Part shown: piece after piece, positions 33,689 to 42,861 of the stretch
Position numbering within the stretch: position 1 is the stretch's first letter
How the letters are laid out: each line of letters starts with the position of its first letter
Source: Gammaproteobacteria bacterium
GTDB lineage: Bacteria; Pseudomonadota; Gammaproteobacteria; UBA4575
Direction of reading: 5' to 3'
Assembly: GCA_014075255.1 (NCBI GenBank)
Contig: CP046178.1
Span: forward strand, 258,001 to 322,000
DNA length: 64,000 nt
Position numbers and translations under genes: made by a program
The notes under the pieces: model-generated
Seen by the model: only the letters and a program-made list of their open reading frames with translations
Told to the model about the DNA's origin: nothing
The model's database searches: none

Positions 33689-34267
33689 CTAAATAGGTTC
33701 TGCTTGCACTACATAACGTAAAGGTCCGCCTGTATGAATAGCATCAAAAGGATAACAAGTTATTAATGTAAGTTGTTCTAAGCCAAAATCCTGCATTACT
33801 TCAGACTGACTTTGGTCAACAATGAATATATTAGCTACTTTGTAATTCATCTTTTTGTTAGGTGTTTGCACTCGGATTTCGTCACCAAGCTTCAAATATT
33901 TCAGCACAGTAAAGTGGGTATCTCGATGGCCAACGATTACACTATTGCCTCCATTTCCTGGTAGTGGTGTTGCGCTAACGTGTCCTGGAGCAAACGCCAT
34001 TGTGCGACCTGTTCCACCTGCAAGCACGATGTAGTCTTCCTTTCCGTTGTTAAATGTAATTTTTGCAATAGGATGGGTGTCAGCCCATTCCCATGGCTTA
34101 ACTTTAGATTCTCCTTGCAAAGTCTTAGACCAAGCATTGTTTAATAAGTATTGAGCAAGTTGAGCTTTGGCATAAATGTAACTACCAGATCCAAATTGCC
34201 AGCACCCTGCAACTATAATGGCTATTACAGTAAGTTTTTTTAACCATATATGCTTACTTAATAACAT
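33689..34267 (-). CDS. Class GN sortase of the Pds system
   Basis: This is a cysteine transpeptidase of the marine proteobacterial sortase type. The 192-residue protein has an N-terminal membrane anchor (about 11-30) and the sortase catalytic triad H114 (VGHRDTHF), C171 (TLITCYPF) and R184 (PLRYVV). It overlaps by 14 bp the gene for its presumed sole substrate, the VIT/VWA protein. In this family each genome typically has one sortase dedicated to one target. Confidence 0.93.
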   Translation of the reverse strand: MLLSKHIWLKKLTVIAIIVAGCWQFGSGSYIYAKAQLAQYLLNNAWSKTLQGESKVKPWEWADTHPIAKITFNNGKEDYIVLAGGTGRTMAFAPGHVSATPLPGNGGNSVIVGHRDTHFTVLKYLKLGDEIRVQTPNKKMNYKVANIFIVDQSQSEVMQDFGLEQLTLITCYPFDAIHTGGPLRYVVQAEPI

Positions 34268-36374
34268 ATCTTCGTAACATAAAACCTGTAATGAGCAGCA
34301 ATATACCTAGCATTAAATTCATTTGTGCTGGAGTACCTCCTTGCGGTATGTTGCCTGGAATATTCATATTCCATCCATGTGGTTTTTTAACTGGCACAGC
34401 TTTGTCTTTGCTTACTAAGTCAGTTGGTTTGGTGGGTGTTACATCCACTGCGACTAAGCTCGTATGTTTAGTGACTATATGGTGCTCAAGCCCAAGTGCA
34501 GTAATCGCTTGTTTGATTTCTTCTGCATTAGCTCCATGACTAATCTTCTGACTTAAACTTTGAATTTTATTTCGCGCCCATAAAACATTTAAACCTGTTT
34601 CTTTTCCACCATCTGTGATCGGTAAATCGGTTGACCAATCGGTTTGATTGGTATGTCCTTTGATAATTAGCTGTTTCTGATCTTTAGGAAGCCTAAGGCT
34701 AACAATAAGAGGTTCGCCGATATATAAATCATGAATTGGGTTAGGCCAATGGTCTATATTACTATCATCTTTCCAAATCATTTCTATATCACTTAATACA
34801 GGGTGATTTAATTTTTGAAACAACTGTGTCATTTTTTCCTGCACTTCTTCAATTTTTCCTATGTAAGTGAAGGTGCCTCTACCTAGAGATGCAGCTTCAC
34901 TCATAAAATAACTATTAGGAGCAGAGCCAATACCAACCGTGAATAAACGATTGTTATTTAGTTTTCGTTTAATGATTTTAAACAACTGCTTTTCGTTGCC
35001 TACACTGCCATCAGTTAAAAATATAACTTGGCGTATGCGTTCACTATTTTTGACATTAGAGAGAGCGGTTTTTAATGCTGGTGCGATTTCAGTGCCGCCA
35101 TTTGCTAGTAGCGAATTCACGTATTTTTTTGCGCGATCAATATTATTCTCTCTAGCAGGCAGAGCATGTTCTGAAAAAGCTTCAGTATAAGAGTTGAATT
35201 GAATGATATTGAACCAATCTTCGCTTTTTAGCTGGCTTAAACCCAATAACAAAGCTTGTTTGGCTTGTTGCATAGATTCGCCTGACATTGAACCAGAGGT
35301 ATCGATTACATAAATCATTTCTTTGGCTAATGTTTGCTGCTTACTCCAATCTACTTCGGGTGGCATTAACATCAATAGTCCATATCGATCATTATCTTTA
35401 TCTTGGGTAAATAACGCAGCTTGAGGTTCATGTGTGGTTTGCGGTCGCCAGGTCAGTTCAAAGTCACGATTTGCAGGAGTAGCTTGATTGATTAATTGAA
35501 TGCGGTATTGATTTGCTTCATTAATTTGTTTGCTGATCGGGTGGTAACGGCTTTCTACATTTACTATCGGAAAGCCTGCATCTAGGTTGATGTTGATGGA
35601 AACAGGATTATTGTGCCCTTGGTCAGAGTCTATAACCGGAGGAGTGATGCTGCTAGCATCAGGAACTTGATCGGTGTTCATAGCCCAACCCAAACCATTA
35701 AATTCTGCTACTTTTTGTGTGCCAGGGATATATCTAATGCCAACCACCATAGGAAAGCGAATAGAGAATTGACCTTGGTCATAACTAAGTGTTTGTTGAT
35801 ATTGAATAGAAATAGATATTTTTTCATTTGGCCCAATATTAGCAACTGAGTTTGTAAAAATATTTGATCGTTGTTGTTCAATTAAACTGGCTTTTTTACC
35901 TTGTTGCTTAGCTAGCTCATAGATTTGTTTTGCTTGTTTTCTTTTTTTTATTTTACCTGCAATGATACGCTCACCAATAATCATATTCATATGATCTACG
36001 GCTGCGTTTTCAGGTAAAGGAAATACATAAATACCGTTTACCCATTCTGCTGAAGGGTTAGTGAAATGCTGCGTAATGTTAACTCTCGCAATTAGTCCCG
36101 TAATATCCATTTGCACATCCGTATCTACAGTAGGTGCAATGTAGTATTGCCCAGCATGGTTAGTTTCTATTAATAATCTGCCGCTCTCTGTATCATTAAT
36201 GGTTACGATCTCTTCAAGACCATCATGATCTGCTAGGCTTGTTTCATAAAAATTAAATATCATAAAAATGAATAGCAGCGAAAAAAAGGCAGCCCGTAGG
36301 CTGCCAGATGGAGGAGAGGATGTCTTCAGGTTTACGAATTTAAGATTCGTTACGTTTTGCAATGATCGGCGCAT
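34254..36374 (-). CDS. Marine proteobacterial sortase target protein (VIT and VWA domains)
   Basis: The 706-residue envelope protein has an N-terminal membrane/signal segment (~28-47), a VIT (inter-alpha-trypsin-type) domain (~55-200; GLIARVNITQHFTNPSAEWV, GIYVFPLPENAAVDHMNM), a von Willebrand A domain with an intact MIDAS start DTSGSMSGES, and a C-terminal sorting signal. That signal is IPQGGT (676-681), a hydrophobic helix and a basic RRYVIK end, replacing a Gram-positive-like LPxTG. It lies between PdsO and the sortase. The role in the outer envelope is not known. Confidence 0.93.
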   Translation of the reverse strand: MRRSLQNVTNLKFVNLKTSSPPSGSLRAAFFSLLFIFMIFNFYETSLADHDGLEEIVTINDTESGRLLIETNHAGQYYIAPTVDTDVQMDITGLIARVNITQHFTNPSAEWVNGIYVFPLPENAAVDHMNMIIGERIIAGKIKKRKQAKQIYELAKQQGKKASLIEQQRSNIFTNSVANIGPNEKISISIQYQQTLSYDQGQFSIRFPMVVGIRYIPGTQKVAEFNGLGWAMNTDQVPDASSITPPVIDSDQGHNNPVSININLDAGFPIVNVESRYHPISKQINEANQYRIQLINQATPANRDFELTWRPQTTHEPQAALFTQDKDNDRYGLLMLMPPEVDWSKQQTLAKEMIYVIDTSGSMSGESMQQAKQALLLGLSQLKSEDWFNIIQFNSYTEAFSEHALPARENNIDRAKKYVNSLLANGGTEIAPALKTALSNVKNSERIRQVIFLTDGSVGNEKQLFKIIKRKLNNNRLFTVGIGSAPNSYFMSEAASLGRGTFTYIGKIEEVQEKMTQLFQKLNHPVLSDIEMIWKDDSNIDHWPNPIHDLYIGEPLIVSLRLPKDQKQLIIKGHTNQTDWSTDLPITDGGKETGLNVLWARNKIQSLSQKISHGANAEEIKQAITALGLEHHIVTKHTSLVAVDVTPTKPTDLVSKDKAVPVKKPHGWNMNIPGNIPQGGTPAQMNLMLGILLLITGFMLRRYVIK

Positions 36375-36400
36375 AATATTATCCTTATCTTCAATAATAA

Positions 36401-37201
36401 TTATTGTTTCTTAAAGGCAACGGATAACTTTTCTTCTGCAGCTGCAATTTCTTCAGCAATATTATTTGAGCTAATTTCAGTTGGCATGATGAAAACTGTA
36501 ACGCGCCGATCAAAGAAATTGTTCTCCAGATTGTTTTCTGGATGTAATGGTTGGGTCTCTCCATGCGCTAGTGTGGTGATGCGATCCTCTTGAATACCAT
36601 GTTCGATTAGGAATTCTTTTACCTGTTTAGCACGCTGATTTGATAACAACATATTATGATTTTCATCACCCATTCGATCTGCAAAACCAGCTACTTCAAT
36701 CTCTAAGTTTGGTGTGTTGTTAAGCGTATTCGCGAGGCCTACTAAATACACCTGGTACTGTTTTTCAATGTCTATTGAGTTGGTGCGAAATTGAACATCA
36801 AAATTTAGTGCATGATTTTTCAGTTCTTGGTTCTGTGTAAGTAATATTTCTATAGTGCGGTGAGTATCGTTGAGAACGAGAGATTGTCTTGAATTATCAT
36901 CCTTTAGACTTTGGAGTTTATTGGAAGTTTCGTTTAGTTTATTTTCAAGAAAGTTGTTTGAGCTAGCTAATTGTTTGACGTTATCCTCACTGACAGCATT
37001 TTGACCAATTAGAGTGCCAATAAAAGCACCGGTAATAATGCCTATAGGTCCAGCAACTAAGCCACCCACTACTGAGCCGGCGCCAAATCCAATGCCTGCT
37101 TCTGTATTGGACTTATCGATATTAGAAATAGGTGAGCTTGCAAGTAAGGGTGTTGCAGTTAGAGAGATTACTAAAGCAGCAATGGATAGGGTAAGTTTCA
37201 T
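36401..37201 (-). CDS. pdsO: Sortase-associated OmpA-like protein PdsO
   Basis: The protein is 266 residues from the ATG at 37201, chosen because GAGG lies 6 bases before it; an ATG at 37213 overlaps that site. A signal peptide ends near PLLASS, followed by a glycine-zipper membrane segment (GAGSVVGGLVAGPIGIITGA), a coiled coil (~75-120) and an OmpA C-terminal peptidoglycan-binding domain (VAGFADRMGDENHNMLLSNQ, RAKQVKEFLIEHGI). The arrangement matches PdsO of the dedicated sortase system. It is transcribed divergently from pdsR. Confidence 0.9.
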   Translation of the reverse strand: MKLTLSIAALVISLTATPLLASSPISNIDKSNTEAGIGFGAGSVVGGLVAGPIGIITGAFIGTLIGQNAVSEDNVKQLASSNNFLENKLNETSNKLQSLKDDNSRQSLVLNDTHRTIEILLTQNQELKNHALNFDVQFRTNSIDIEKQYQVYLVGLANTLNNTPNLEIEVAGFADRMGDENHNMLLSNQRAKQVKEFLIEHGIQEDRITTLAHGETQPLHPENNLENNFFDRRVTVFIMPTEISSNNIAEEIAAAEEKLSVAFKKQ

Positions 37202-37411
37202 AATATTCCTCATATTTAAGTATGTTGTAGATATTTCAGGTTTGTGGTTACGTTGAGGGTATTAAATAAAACGCTTATGACGTTTTTGAGTGAGAAAATA
37301 GGCCTTTTGCTGTTTAAATGTGGCAAGAATAAGGCAATTCTTCCAAGTGACTGGTTTTGCAGTAATTAATCCGTATAGTTTTGTCTATCAGTATATAAAT
37401 AAGAATTTGTT

Positions 37412-38113
37412 ATGAGTCGACGTGTAGCTGTGATTGAAGATGAGTTTGCCCTAAGGGAGAATTATGCTGATGTGTTACGTAAACAGGGCTATAGCGTACA
37501 AACTTTTGCTAATCGGAAAGATGCTATGTCGGTGTTTGAACAACGATTACCCGATTTAGCTATTATCGATATTGGTCTACAAGACGAGGTGGATGGAGGA
37601 TTTACCCTTTGTCGCTCGTTGCGTTCTATGTCTGAAACGTTGCCCATCATATTTTTAACTGCACGGGATAGTGATGTGGATACCGTAAGTGGTTTGCGAA
37701 TTGGAGCAGATGACTACTTAACAAAAGACATTAGCTTCCCACATTTACTTGCACGCATTGCGGCTTTATTCCGTCGTCAAGATGCGATGGGTGAACCAAC
37801 TACAGGTGAAGCAGTGTTGCAGCAAGGTGATCTTAGTATGGATACACAACGTATGGCTGCCATGTGGCAAGAGAAAAATGTTGATTTAACCGTAACTGAA
37901 TTCTGGATGGTGCATGCGCTTGCAAAATATATCGGTCATGTGAAAAATCGGCAACAACTGATGCAAGAATCTCAAATGGTTGTAGATGACAGCACCATCA
38001 CATCGCATATTAAGCGTATCCGTAAAAAATTTATTCAAATAGATACTAAATTTGACTGTATCGATACTGTATATGGTATGGGTTATCGTTGGAATTCTGG
38101 CGATTCAAAATAA
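37412..38113 (+). CDS. pdsR: Dedicated sortase system response regulator PdsR
   Basis: This is a 233-residue OmpR-family regulator: a receiver domain with D53 (AIIDIGLQD), the switch threonine in IIFLTARD and K in YLTKD, and a C-terminal winged helix ending in DTVYGMGYRWN. It lies 6 bp before the sensor kinase and diverges from the PdsO-target-sortase operon, its probable target. Confidence 0.93.
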   Translation: MSRRVAVIEDEFALRENYADVLRKQGYSVQTFANRKDAMSVFEQRLPDLAIIDIGLQDEVDGGFTLCRSLRSMSETLPIIFLTARDSDVDTVSGLRIGADDYLTKDISFPHLLARIAALFRRQDAMGEPTTGEAVLQQGDLSMDTQRMAAMWQEKNVDLTVTEFWMVHALAKYIGHVKNRQQLMQESQMVVDDSTITSHIKRIRKKFIQIDTKFDCIDTVYGMGYRWNSGDSK

Positions 38114-38119
38114 TTATAT

Positions 38120-40324
38120 ATGTCATTTCTTAAGCCAAGAATAGGCTTGCGTCTCAAGTTAGTTTTCTTATCTAGTTTCTTATTCGCCATTCCATGGTTG
38201 GGCTATAAGTATGTTTGGGAAATGGAAAAGTATTTGCGTAAAGGCCAAGAGCAAACTTTAGTGGGTACTGTAAGTGCTGCAGCAACTGCTTTACATGAAC
38301 GTCCTAATCTTTTTAACTCACAAGCAAGTTTTTTAAGTGATGTGAGTAAAGGAAGAGATTTGTATGCAATTGATGTTTCAGATCCCATTCAATTAGATGG
38401 TGAATTGCAAGAATGGGAAAATTTCCAGTATCAACCACATTATTATGGGGATGATTATGTACTTGAAAGTAATTCTAAATATAATCCATCCTCACTTAGT
38501 TTTAACCATATGGTGGTTAAATATGAAGAATATCTATATGTAATGTTTGAAGTCATTGATGATTACATTGTTTATAGAAAAGAGAATAATTTTAATGTGC
38601 ATCGCAATGATAATATTCAAGTTGCTTTCTTAGATAAAGAAGATCAATTTCAGCGTTATATCATCTCTAATGAAAACCCTGGCTGGATTAATGCCTATTT
38701 AACTAAACCAGAGGTTGGGAGTGTTTATCCAATACGGCATGAAAGCAAGATTCAGGGTAATTGGGTAGAAACACCGAATGGCTATAATGTTGAGCTACGT
38801 ATTCCGCTTGAAATGATTGGTAGCAAGTTAGGGTTTGCTATTTATGACGTCGATAGTAGTCGTACTCGAAAGATAGACAATATTGTAGGAACTTCTGCCA
38901 CACAAGAAGCTGACCAATTGGGAACTGTACTAGTGCCTTCGCCAGAAATTGAACAAATACTGAAAGGACTAGCGCGTTCGAATTCAAGAATCTGGGTGAT
39001 AGACGCTCATCGCCGTGTTTTAGCCAGAATGGGTGATATTCGTTCTGCTACAGGCATTATGAATGATAATGAAGTCTATAAGCGAGATTCATTATCTTGG
39101 TGGCAACGTACTGAGAAAAAATATCTGCACCCTATATATTATAAATTACTTACTCGTCCACCGCAGGACTTTGTAGATGAACTGGAAAAAGCTACTGAGC
39201 TCGCAGGTTCGCAGATTGATGATGCAATTCTTGGCGAAGTTAAATCATCTTGGTATCTAACACCCGATAAAAAAGCAGTTGTACTATCAGCAGCGCACCC
39301 AATTTGGGTAGATGAAAAAGTTTTAGGTGTGGTGGTTGCAGAAGAGACGACAAATGGAATTCGCACGATCAGAAACAAAGCATTGGAGAGATTATTTAGT
39401 GTAATTTTAGGTGTGATGCTGTTAGGTACACTCGCGTTATTTTTGTTTGCATCAAGAATTTCGTATCGGATTCGAAAATTACGTAGTCAAGCTGAACAAG
39501 CCATTGATGAACAAGGGCGCATTCATACTGTCTTTAAAGGTTCGGGTGTGAATGATGAAATTGGTGATCTTTCAAGAAGTTTTTCAAGTATTGTTAGTAG
39601 ACTGGGACAGTACAATAGTTATTTAGAAAATATGACGTCGCGTCTTTCGCATGAATTTCGCACACCCGTAACAGTAGTGCGTTCTTCTTTAGACAATCTT
39701 GCAATGCTGGAACATGATGCAGAAGCTAAGGTCTATATGGAGCGTGCGCAAGAAGGCATTAAAAGACTGAACGCTATTTTAACTAATATGAGTGAAGCCA
39801 CGCGTCTAGAGCATTCATTGCAGTTAAGTGAAAAAGAAGTATTTAATTTATCTAAATTAGTACAAGGGTGCACGGAAGGATATAGAGCTGCATATAATGA
39901 ATATTTATTTGAAACTGATATTTGTAAAATAGATTTACAAGTTAATGGTGTGCCAGAAAATATTTCTCAATTAATTGATAAAGTTGTGGCTAATGCAGTG
40001 GAATTTAGCAATACAAGCGAACCGATAAAGATAATGCTTAGTAAAGAGATGGGGCAAGCAAAGCTTACGATCATAAATAATGGGCCTTTATTATCACAAG
40101 AGATGCAAGGTAGGTTATTTGAGTCAATGGTTTCTGTGCGTGAACAAAGCTATAAAAAAGAATCTGGACAAAGTGAAGCTCATTTGGGAATAGGGTTATA
40201 CATTGCGCGATTAATTGCTGAATTTCATCAGGGTCATATCACAATTGAAAATACTAGAGATCAATCAGGTGTAATCGCAACAATATGGCTGCCCATAATA
40301 ACTACAAAGAAATTAGATTCGTGA
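38120..40324 (+). CDS. pdsS: Dedicated sortase system histidine kinase PdsS
   Basis: The 734-residue sensor kinase has a first membrane helix at about 13-30, a large periplasmic domain containing a carbohydrate-binding-like segment (IQLDGELQEWENFQYQ, WVETPNGYNVELRIPLEMIG), a second membrane helix (about 425-445), HAMP, HisKA with H511 in RLSHEFRTPVTVV, and a C-terminal ATPase domain ending in LGIGLYIARLIAEFHQG. The periplasmic domain suggests a glycan or cell-wall ligand, which is inference. Its stop overlaps the start of the Dabb lipoprotein gene. Confidence 0.93.
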   Translation: MSFLKPRIGLRLKLVFLSSFLFAIPWLGYKYVWEMEKYLRKGQEQTLVGTVSAAATALHERPNLFNSQASFLSDVSKGRDLYAIDVSDPIQLDGELQEWENFQYQPHYYGDDYVLESNSKYNPSSLSFNHMVVKYEEYLYVMFEVIDDYIVYRKENNFNVHRNDNIQVAFLDKEDQFQRYIISNENPGWINAYLTKPEVGSVYPIRHESKIQGNWVETPNGYNVELRIPLEMIGSKLGFAIYDVDSSRTRKIDNIVGTSATQEADQLGTVLVPSPEIEQILKGLARSNSRIWVIDAHRRVLARMGDIRSATGIMNDNEVYKRDSLSWWQRTEKKYLHPIYYKLLTRPPQDFVDELEKATELAGSQIDDAILGEVKSSWYLTPDKKAVVLSAAHPIWVDEKVLGVVVAEETTNGIRTIRNKALERLFSVILGVMLLGTLALFLFASRISYRIRKLRSQAEQAIDEQGRIHTVFKGSGVNDEIGDLSRSFSSIVSRLGQYNSYLENMTSRLSHEFRTPVTVVRSSLDNLAMLEHDAEAKVYMERAQEGIKRLNAILTNMSEATRLEHSLQLSEKEVFNLSKLVQGCTEGYRAAYNEYLFETDICKIDLQVNGVPENISQLIDKVVANAVEFSNTSEPIKIMLSKEMGQAKLTIINNGPLLSQEMQGRLFESMVSVREQSYKKESGQSEAHLGIGLYIARLIAEFHQGHITIENTRDQSGVIATIWLPIITTKKLDS

Positions 40325-40719
40325 TGCGTATATGCATGAGCATGATTGCATTGTGTATGTTTTTATCTGCCTGCACTTCAGTTACAGAACAGGTAGATGA
40401 AGAAGGTGCCGTCGTACATATAGTGCTAATTTGGTTAAAGGAGTCAGGAAACCAAGGACATATTCAACGGATTATTGAGACTTCATCACAATTGAACGAA
40501 ATTCCTGGTATTCTAGAAATGCGAGTTGGGAAGTCAATTTCAAGCGAGAGAAAGATTGTTGATGATAGCTTTGATGTGGCGTTATATATGATTTTCGAAA
40601 ATCATACTTCTATGCAACAGTATTTAGTTCATCCTGAACATATAAATGCAGTCAAAACCGTCCTTAAGCCATTAGCTAGTAAAATTCGTGTGCATGATTT
40701 TACTTCAGTGGATCTTTAG
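40324..40719 (+). CDS. Lipoprotein with Dabb (stress-responsive alpha/beta-barrel) domain
   Basis: The protein is 131 residues from the ATG at 40324, which overlaps the pdsS stop (TGATG). The N-terminus is a lipoprotein signal with lipobox LSAC. The rest is a Dabb domain (VVHIVLIWLKESG, LNEIPGILEMRVG, FDVALYMIFENHTSMQQYLV-HPEH). Dabb domains dimerise and often bind small ligands; secreted lipoprotein forms are less common. Coupling to pdsS suggests a link with the sortase system, not previously known to me. Confidence 0.82.
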   Translation: MRICMSMIALCMFLSACTSVTEQVDEEGAVVHIVLIWLKESGNQGHIQRIIETSSQLNEIPGILEMRVGKSISSERKIVDDSFDVALYMIFENHTSMQQYLVHPEHINAVKTVLKPLASKIRVHDFTSVDL

Positions 40720-40734
40720 GATATATGAATTATC

Positions 40735-41403
40735 TTAGTACGTTCTGTTTTCGTAGAGAGTTATTTCGTTTACTAAGTTTTCCATTTCAGTGATGATGTG
40801 ATCTGCACCAGAATTGATTAGTTTTTGTTTTTTTACTAGATCTGCAAACCCAAATACAGTCATGCCTGCTGCTGCACCTCCTTCAACACCCAGTGGGCTA
40901 TCTTCGATTACAAGACAACGACTAGGATCCTGACACTGCATGTTTTCTGCCGCATGTAAATATACGTCAGGATATGGTTTTCCGCGTAGTACGTCGGCAG
41001 TGCTAAAGAGCTTTCCTTCAAGATGTTTAAGTAAATTAGTTTTACCAAGAGTGGTCTGCATTTTTTCGTGAGATCCACCAGATGCTACGCAAAATGGGAT
41101 AGACAGTTCAGCTAATAATTTTTCAACACCAGTAATAGCAGTAACAGATTTTTGTAAAGCCTTGCTTATATCATTTTGATAACGAGCTTCTAAACCAATG
41201 GGTGGTTTATGCCCTAACATTTCTTCAATTATTGTTAAGCACTTTTGCGAGGATATTCCCATAAAAGTGTCAATCAATTCATCTAAACTTAAGGATAGCC
41301 CACATTCTTCTTCTAGTACTTGAGAAAAAACTTCTGAGGTTACTCGCTCGCTATCTACCAATACGCCATCGCAATCAAAAATGATTAACTCAAAATATCT
41401 CAC
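40735..41403 (-). CDS. HAD-superfamily phosphatase (beta-phosphoglucomutase-like)
   Basis: The 222-residue protein has HAD motif I FDCDGVLVDSE with a DxDGV catalytic pair, motif II CVASGGS, motif III lysine GKPYPDVY and motif IV CLVIEDSPLGVEGGAAAGM. The helical cap follows motif I. These features indicate a small phosphosugar or haloacid-type phosphatase in the YniC/GPH subgroup. The start is GTG at 41403. The substrate is unknown. Confidence 0.88.
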   Translation of the reverse strand: MRYFELIIFDCDGVLVDSERVTSEVFSQVLEEECGLSLSLDELIDTFMGISSQKCLTIIEEMLGHKPPIGLEARYQNDISKALQKSVTAITGVEKLLAELSIPFCVASGGSHEKMQTTLGKTNLLKHLEGKLFSTADVLRGKPYPDVYLHAAENMQCQDPSRCLVIEDSPLGVEGGAAAGMTVFGFADLVKKQKLINSGADHIITEMENLVNEITLYENRTY

Positions 41404-41461
41404 TATCTAAGTTTTTTTGATAAGAGTTAAATCGTGATAAGAGTTATTTTAAAATCGTAAT

Positions 41462-41722
41462 CTAACAAGATCTAGATTTATGGTTTTGATACTTTGGAGA
41501 TTTAAAGGTTACATACTTATATAGCCCTGCGAAAAGACTTAATAAAAGCATTATGGGTAATAATATAATCCAGCTTAATAGGACCAATAAAGCTCCAATG
41601 CCATTCTTTTTTTGTTCAGCATAGCGAAATATTTCTTCAGCGCCTATTTTAATTAGCGCTAAGGTGATAGCCGCTAGAGGTGCTGTTATAACTACAAATA
41701 AGCATATTATTAATAGTCTCAT
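41462..41722 (-). CDS. Small membrane protein (86 aa), hypothetical
   Basis: There are two hydrophobic helices (about 1-24 and 43-68) with a polar loop RYAEQKKNGIG and a basic C-terminal tail. I do not recognise the family. It lies 58 bp after the HAD gene start and is followed by a strong hairpin on the other side. Confidence 0.6.
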   Translation of the reverse strand: MRLLIICLFVVITAPLAAITLALIKIGAEEIFRYAEQKKNGIGALLVLLSWIILLPIMLLLSLFAGLYKYVTFKSPKYQNHKSRSC

Positions 41723-41738
41723 AATTAATATTATACAT

Positions 41739-41772
41739 TGAATGCCTGCTTATCATCAAACGCAGGCATTCA
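41739..41772 (-). terminator. Terminator-like hairpin
   Basis: This is a perfect 11-bp stem (TGAATGCCTGC and GCAGGCATTCA) with a 12-base loop, just downstream of the four-helix membrane protein gene (41785-42165, minus strand). On the minus strand it is followed by the AT-rich ATGTATAATA, not a clean U-tract. Confidence 0.55.
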
Positions 41773-41784
41773 GTTAGTTATAGT

Positions 41785-42165
41785 TTAAGTGCGTTTAGGC
41801 ATTAAAAACCATAGAACAATCGCGACGGCAAATAGTGCAGGGATATCACCAAACAAGTTGGCATGTTCATGGCCATCACTAACTAGTGCTTGGATTAACA
41901 TGACGCCACCGTGAGTGATGCTGGACCAAACTGTGAACCATAATAAGCTGCGATGTTCACTTGGATCTTTGGCTGCAAGTATCAAGAACACACCGAGCGT
42001 AGCGTAAATGATAACAATCATTTGCTCATACTCGCTTTGTCTTGGTCCCCAACCCCAGCTTTCGGGAGCGATATAGTTCATCATGGCGAAAACGCCAAAT
42101 ATGAAAAATAAACCTGTAATAATTAAAAATATTTTTAAGAGTTTTGCTTTGGTTTCTTCAGCCAT
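41785..42165 (-). CDS. Four-helix membrane protein (DUF6632-like), hypothetical
   Basis: The protein is 126 residues from the ATG preceded by GGAGG (minus strand), chosen over an upstream start at 42186. Four hydrophobic segments are visible, with the conserved-looking polar pieces APESWGWGPRQSEYEQMIVI, AAKDPSEHRSLLWFTVWSS and HGGVMLIQALVSDGHEHANL. It resembles small DUF6632-type integral membrane proteins; the function is not known. Confidence 0.65.
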   Translation of the reverse strand: MAEETKAKLLKIFLIITGLFFIFGVFAMMNYIAPESWGWGPRQSEYEQMIVIIYATLGVFLILAAKDPSEHRSLLWFTVWSSITHGGVMLIQALVSDGHEHANLFGDIPALFAVAIVLWFLMPKRT

Positions 42166-42308
42166 AATTACCTCCATAAATAGCACGTTATATATGAATA
42201 TTCGTCTGTGCTGATTTTTGTTATTGTGTCGTCTATTATAGATATTTATTATTAGATGTCATGTGGAATTCGGCATAAAATACACGTTCTTCAATATATA
42301 GATTAGTT

Positions 42309-42848
42309 ATGAAACCAGCCTTACTTCTTGTTGATATACAAAATGATTATTTTCCAGGTGGAAATATGGAGTTAGTGGGTATCGATATAGCTAGTTCAAA
42401 TGCAAGATTGCTTTTAGATAAATTTCGCGATCAAGATTTACAAACTTTTCATATCCAACATACTTTTCAAGACAACCAGGCAGGTTTTTTATTACCTAAT
42501 ACCGAAGGCTCTGAAATACATGGCAGTGTAGATCCATTGCCTAGTGAGACTGTTATCTCTAAACACTTTCCAAATAGTTTTCGCGAGACAAATCTTCTTG
42601 ATCAATTAAAGGTAAAAAACATCACTGATTTAGTAATTTGTGGAGCGATGAGCCATATGTGTATTGAAGCTACTGCTCGAGCAGCAGCAGATTTAGAATT
42701 TAAATGTGTTGTTGTTCAGGATGCATGCGCAACTCGTGATATAGAATTTCATGGTAAAGAAGTGTCAGCTATTGACGTTCATAATGCTTCAATGTCTGCC
42801 TTGGACTTTGCATATGCAAACGTTGTAAATGTGGATGAATTAATTTGA
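42309..42848 (+). CDS. Isochorismatase/nicotinamidase-family cysteine hydrolase
   Basis: The 179-residue protein has the catalytic triad pattern of the family: D9 in LLVDIQNDYF, a lysine in ETVISKHFPNSF and the nucleophile Cys in GAMSHMCIEATARAA. Such enzymes hydrolyse amides, ureido compounds or isochorismate. It precedes the TPR-oxygenase gene by 13 bp. The substrate cannot be told from the sequence; the nitrogen-compound neighbourhood favours an amidase. Confidence 0.87.
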   Translation: MKPALLLVDIQNDYFPGGNMELVGIDIASSNARLLLDKFRDQDLQTFHIQHTFQDNQAGFLLPNTEGSEIHGSVDPLPSETVISKHFPNSFRETNLLDQLKVKNITDLVICGAMSHMCIEATARAAADLEFKCVVVQDACATRDIEFHGKEVSAIDVHNASMSALDFAYANVVNVDELI

Positions 42849-42861
42849 GGATATAAATACC

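Noticed and set aside
34291-35849. Plus-strand ORFs opposite the sortase target gene
   Set aside because: They lie antisense to a well-supported gene, have no ribosome-binding sites and no recognisable domains.
37330-37350. Sigma-54 promoter (TGGCAAGAATAAGGCA-like) upstream of pdsR
   Set aside because: The -12 element reads AGGC instead of TTGC and no activator is nearby, so support is too weak.
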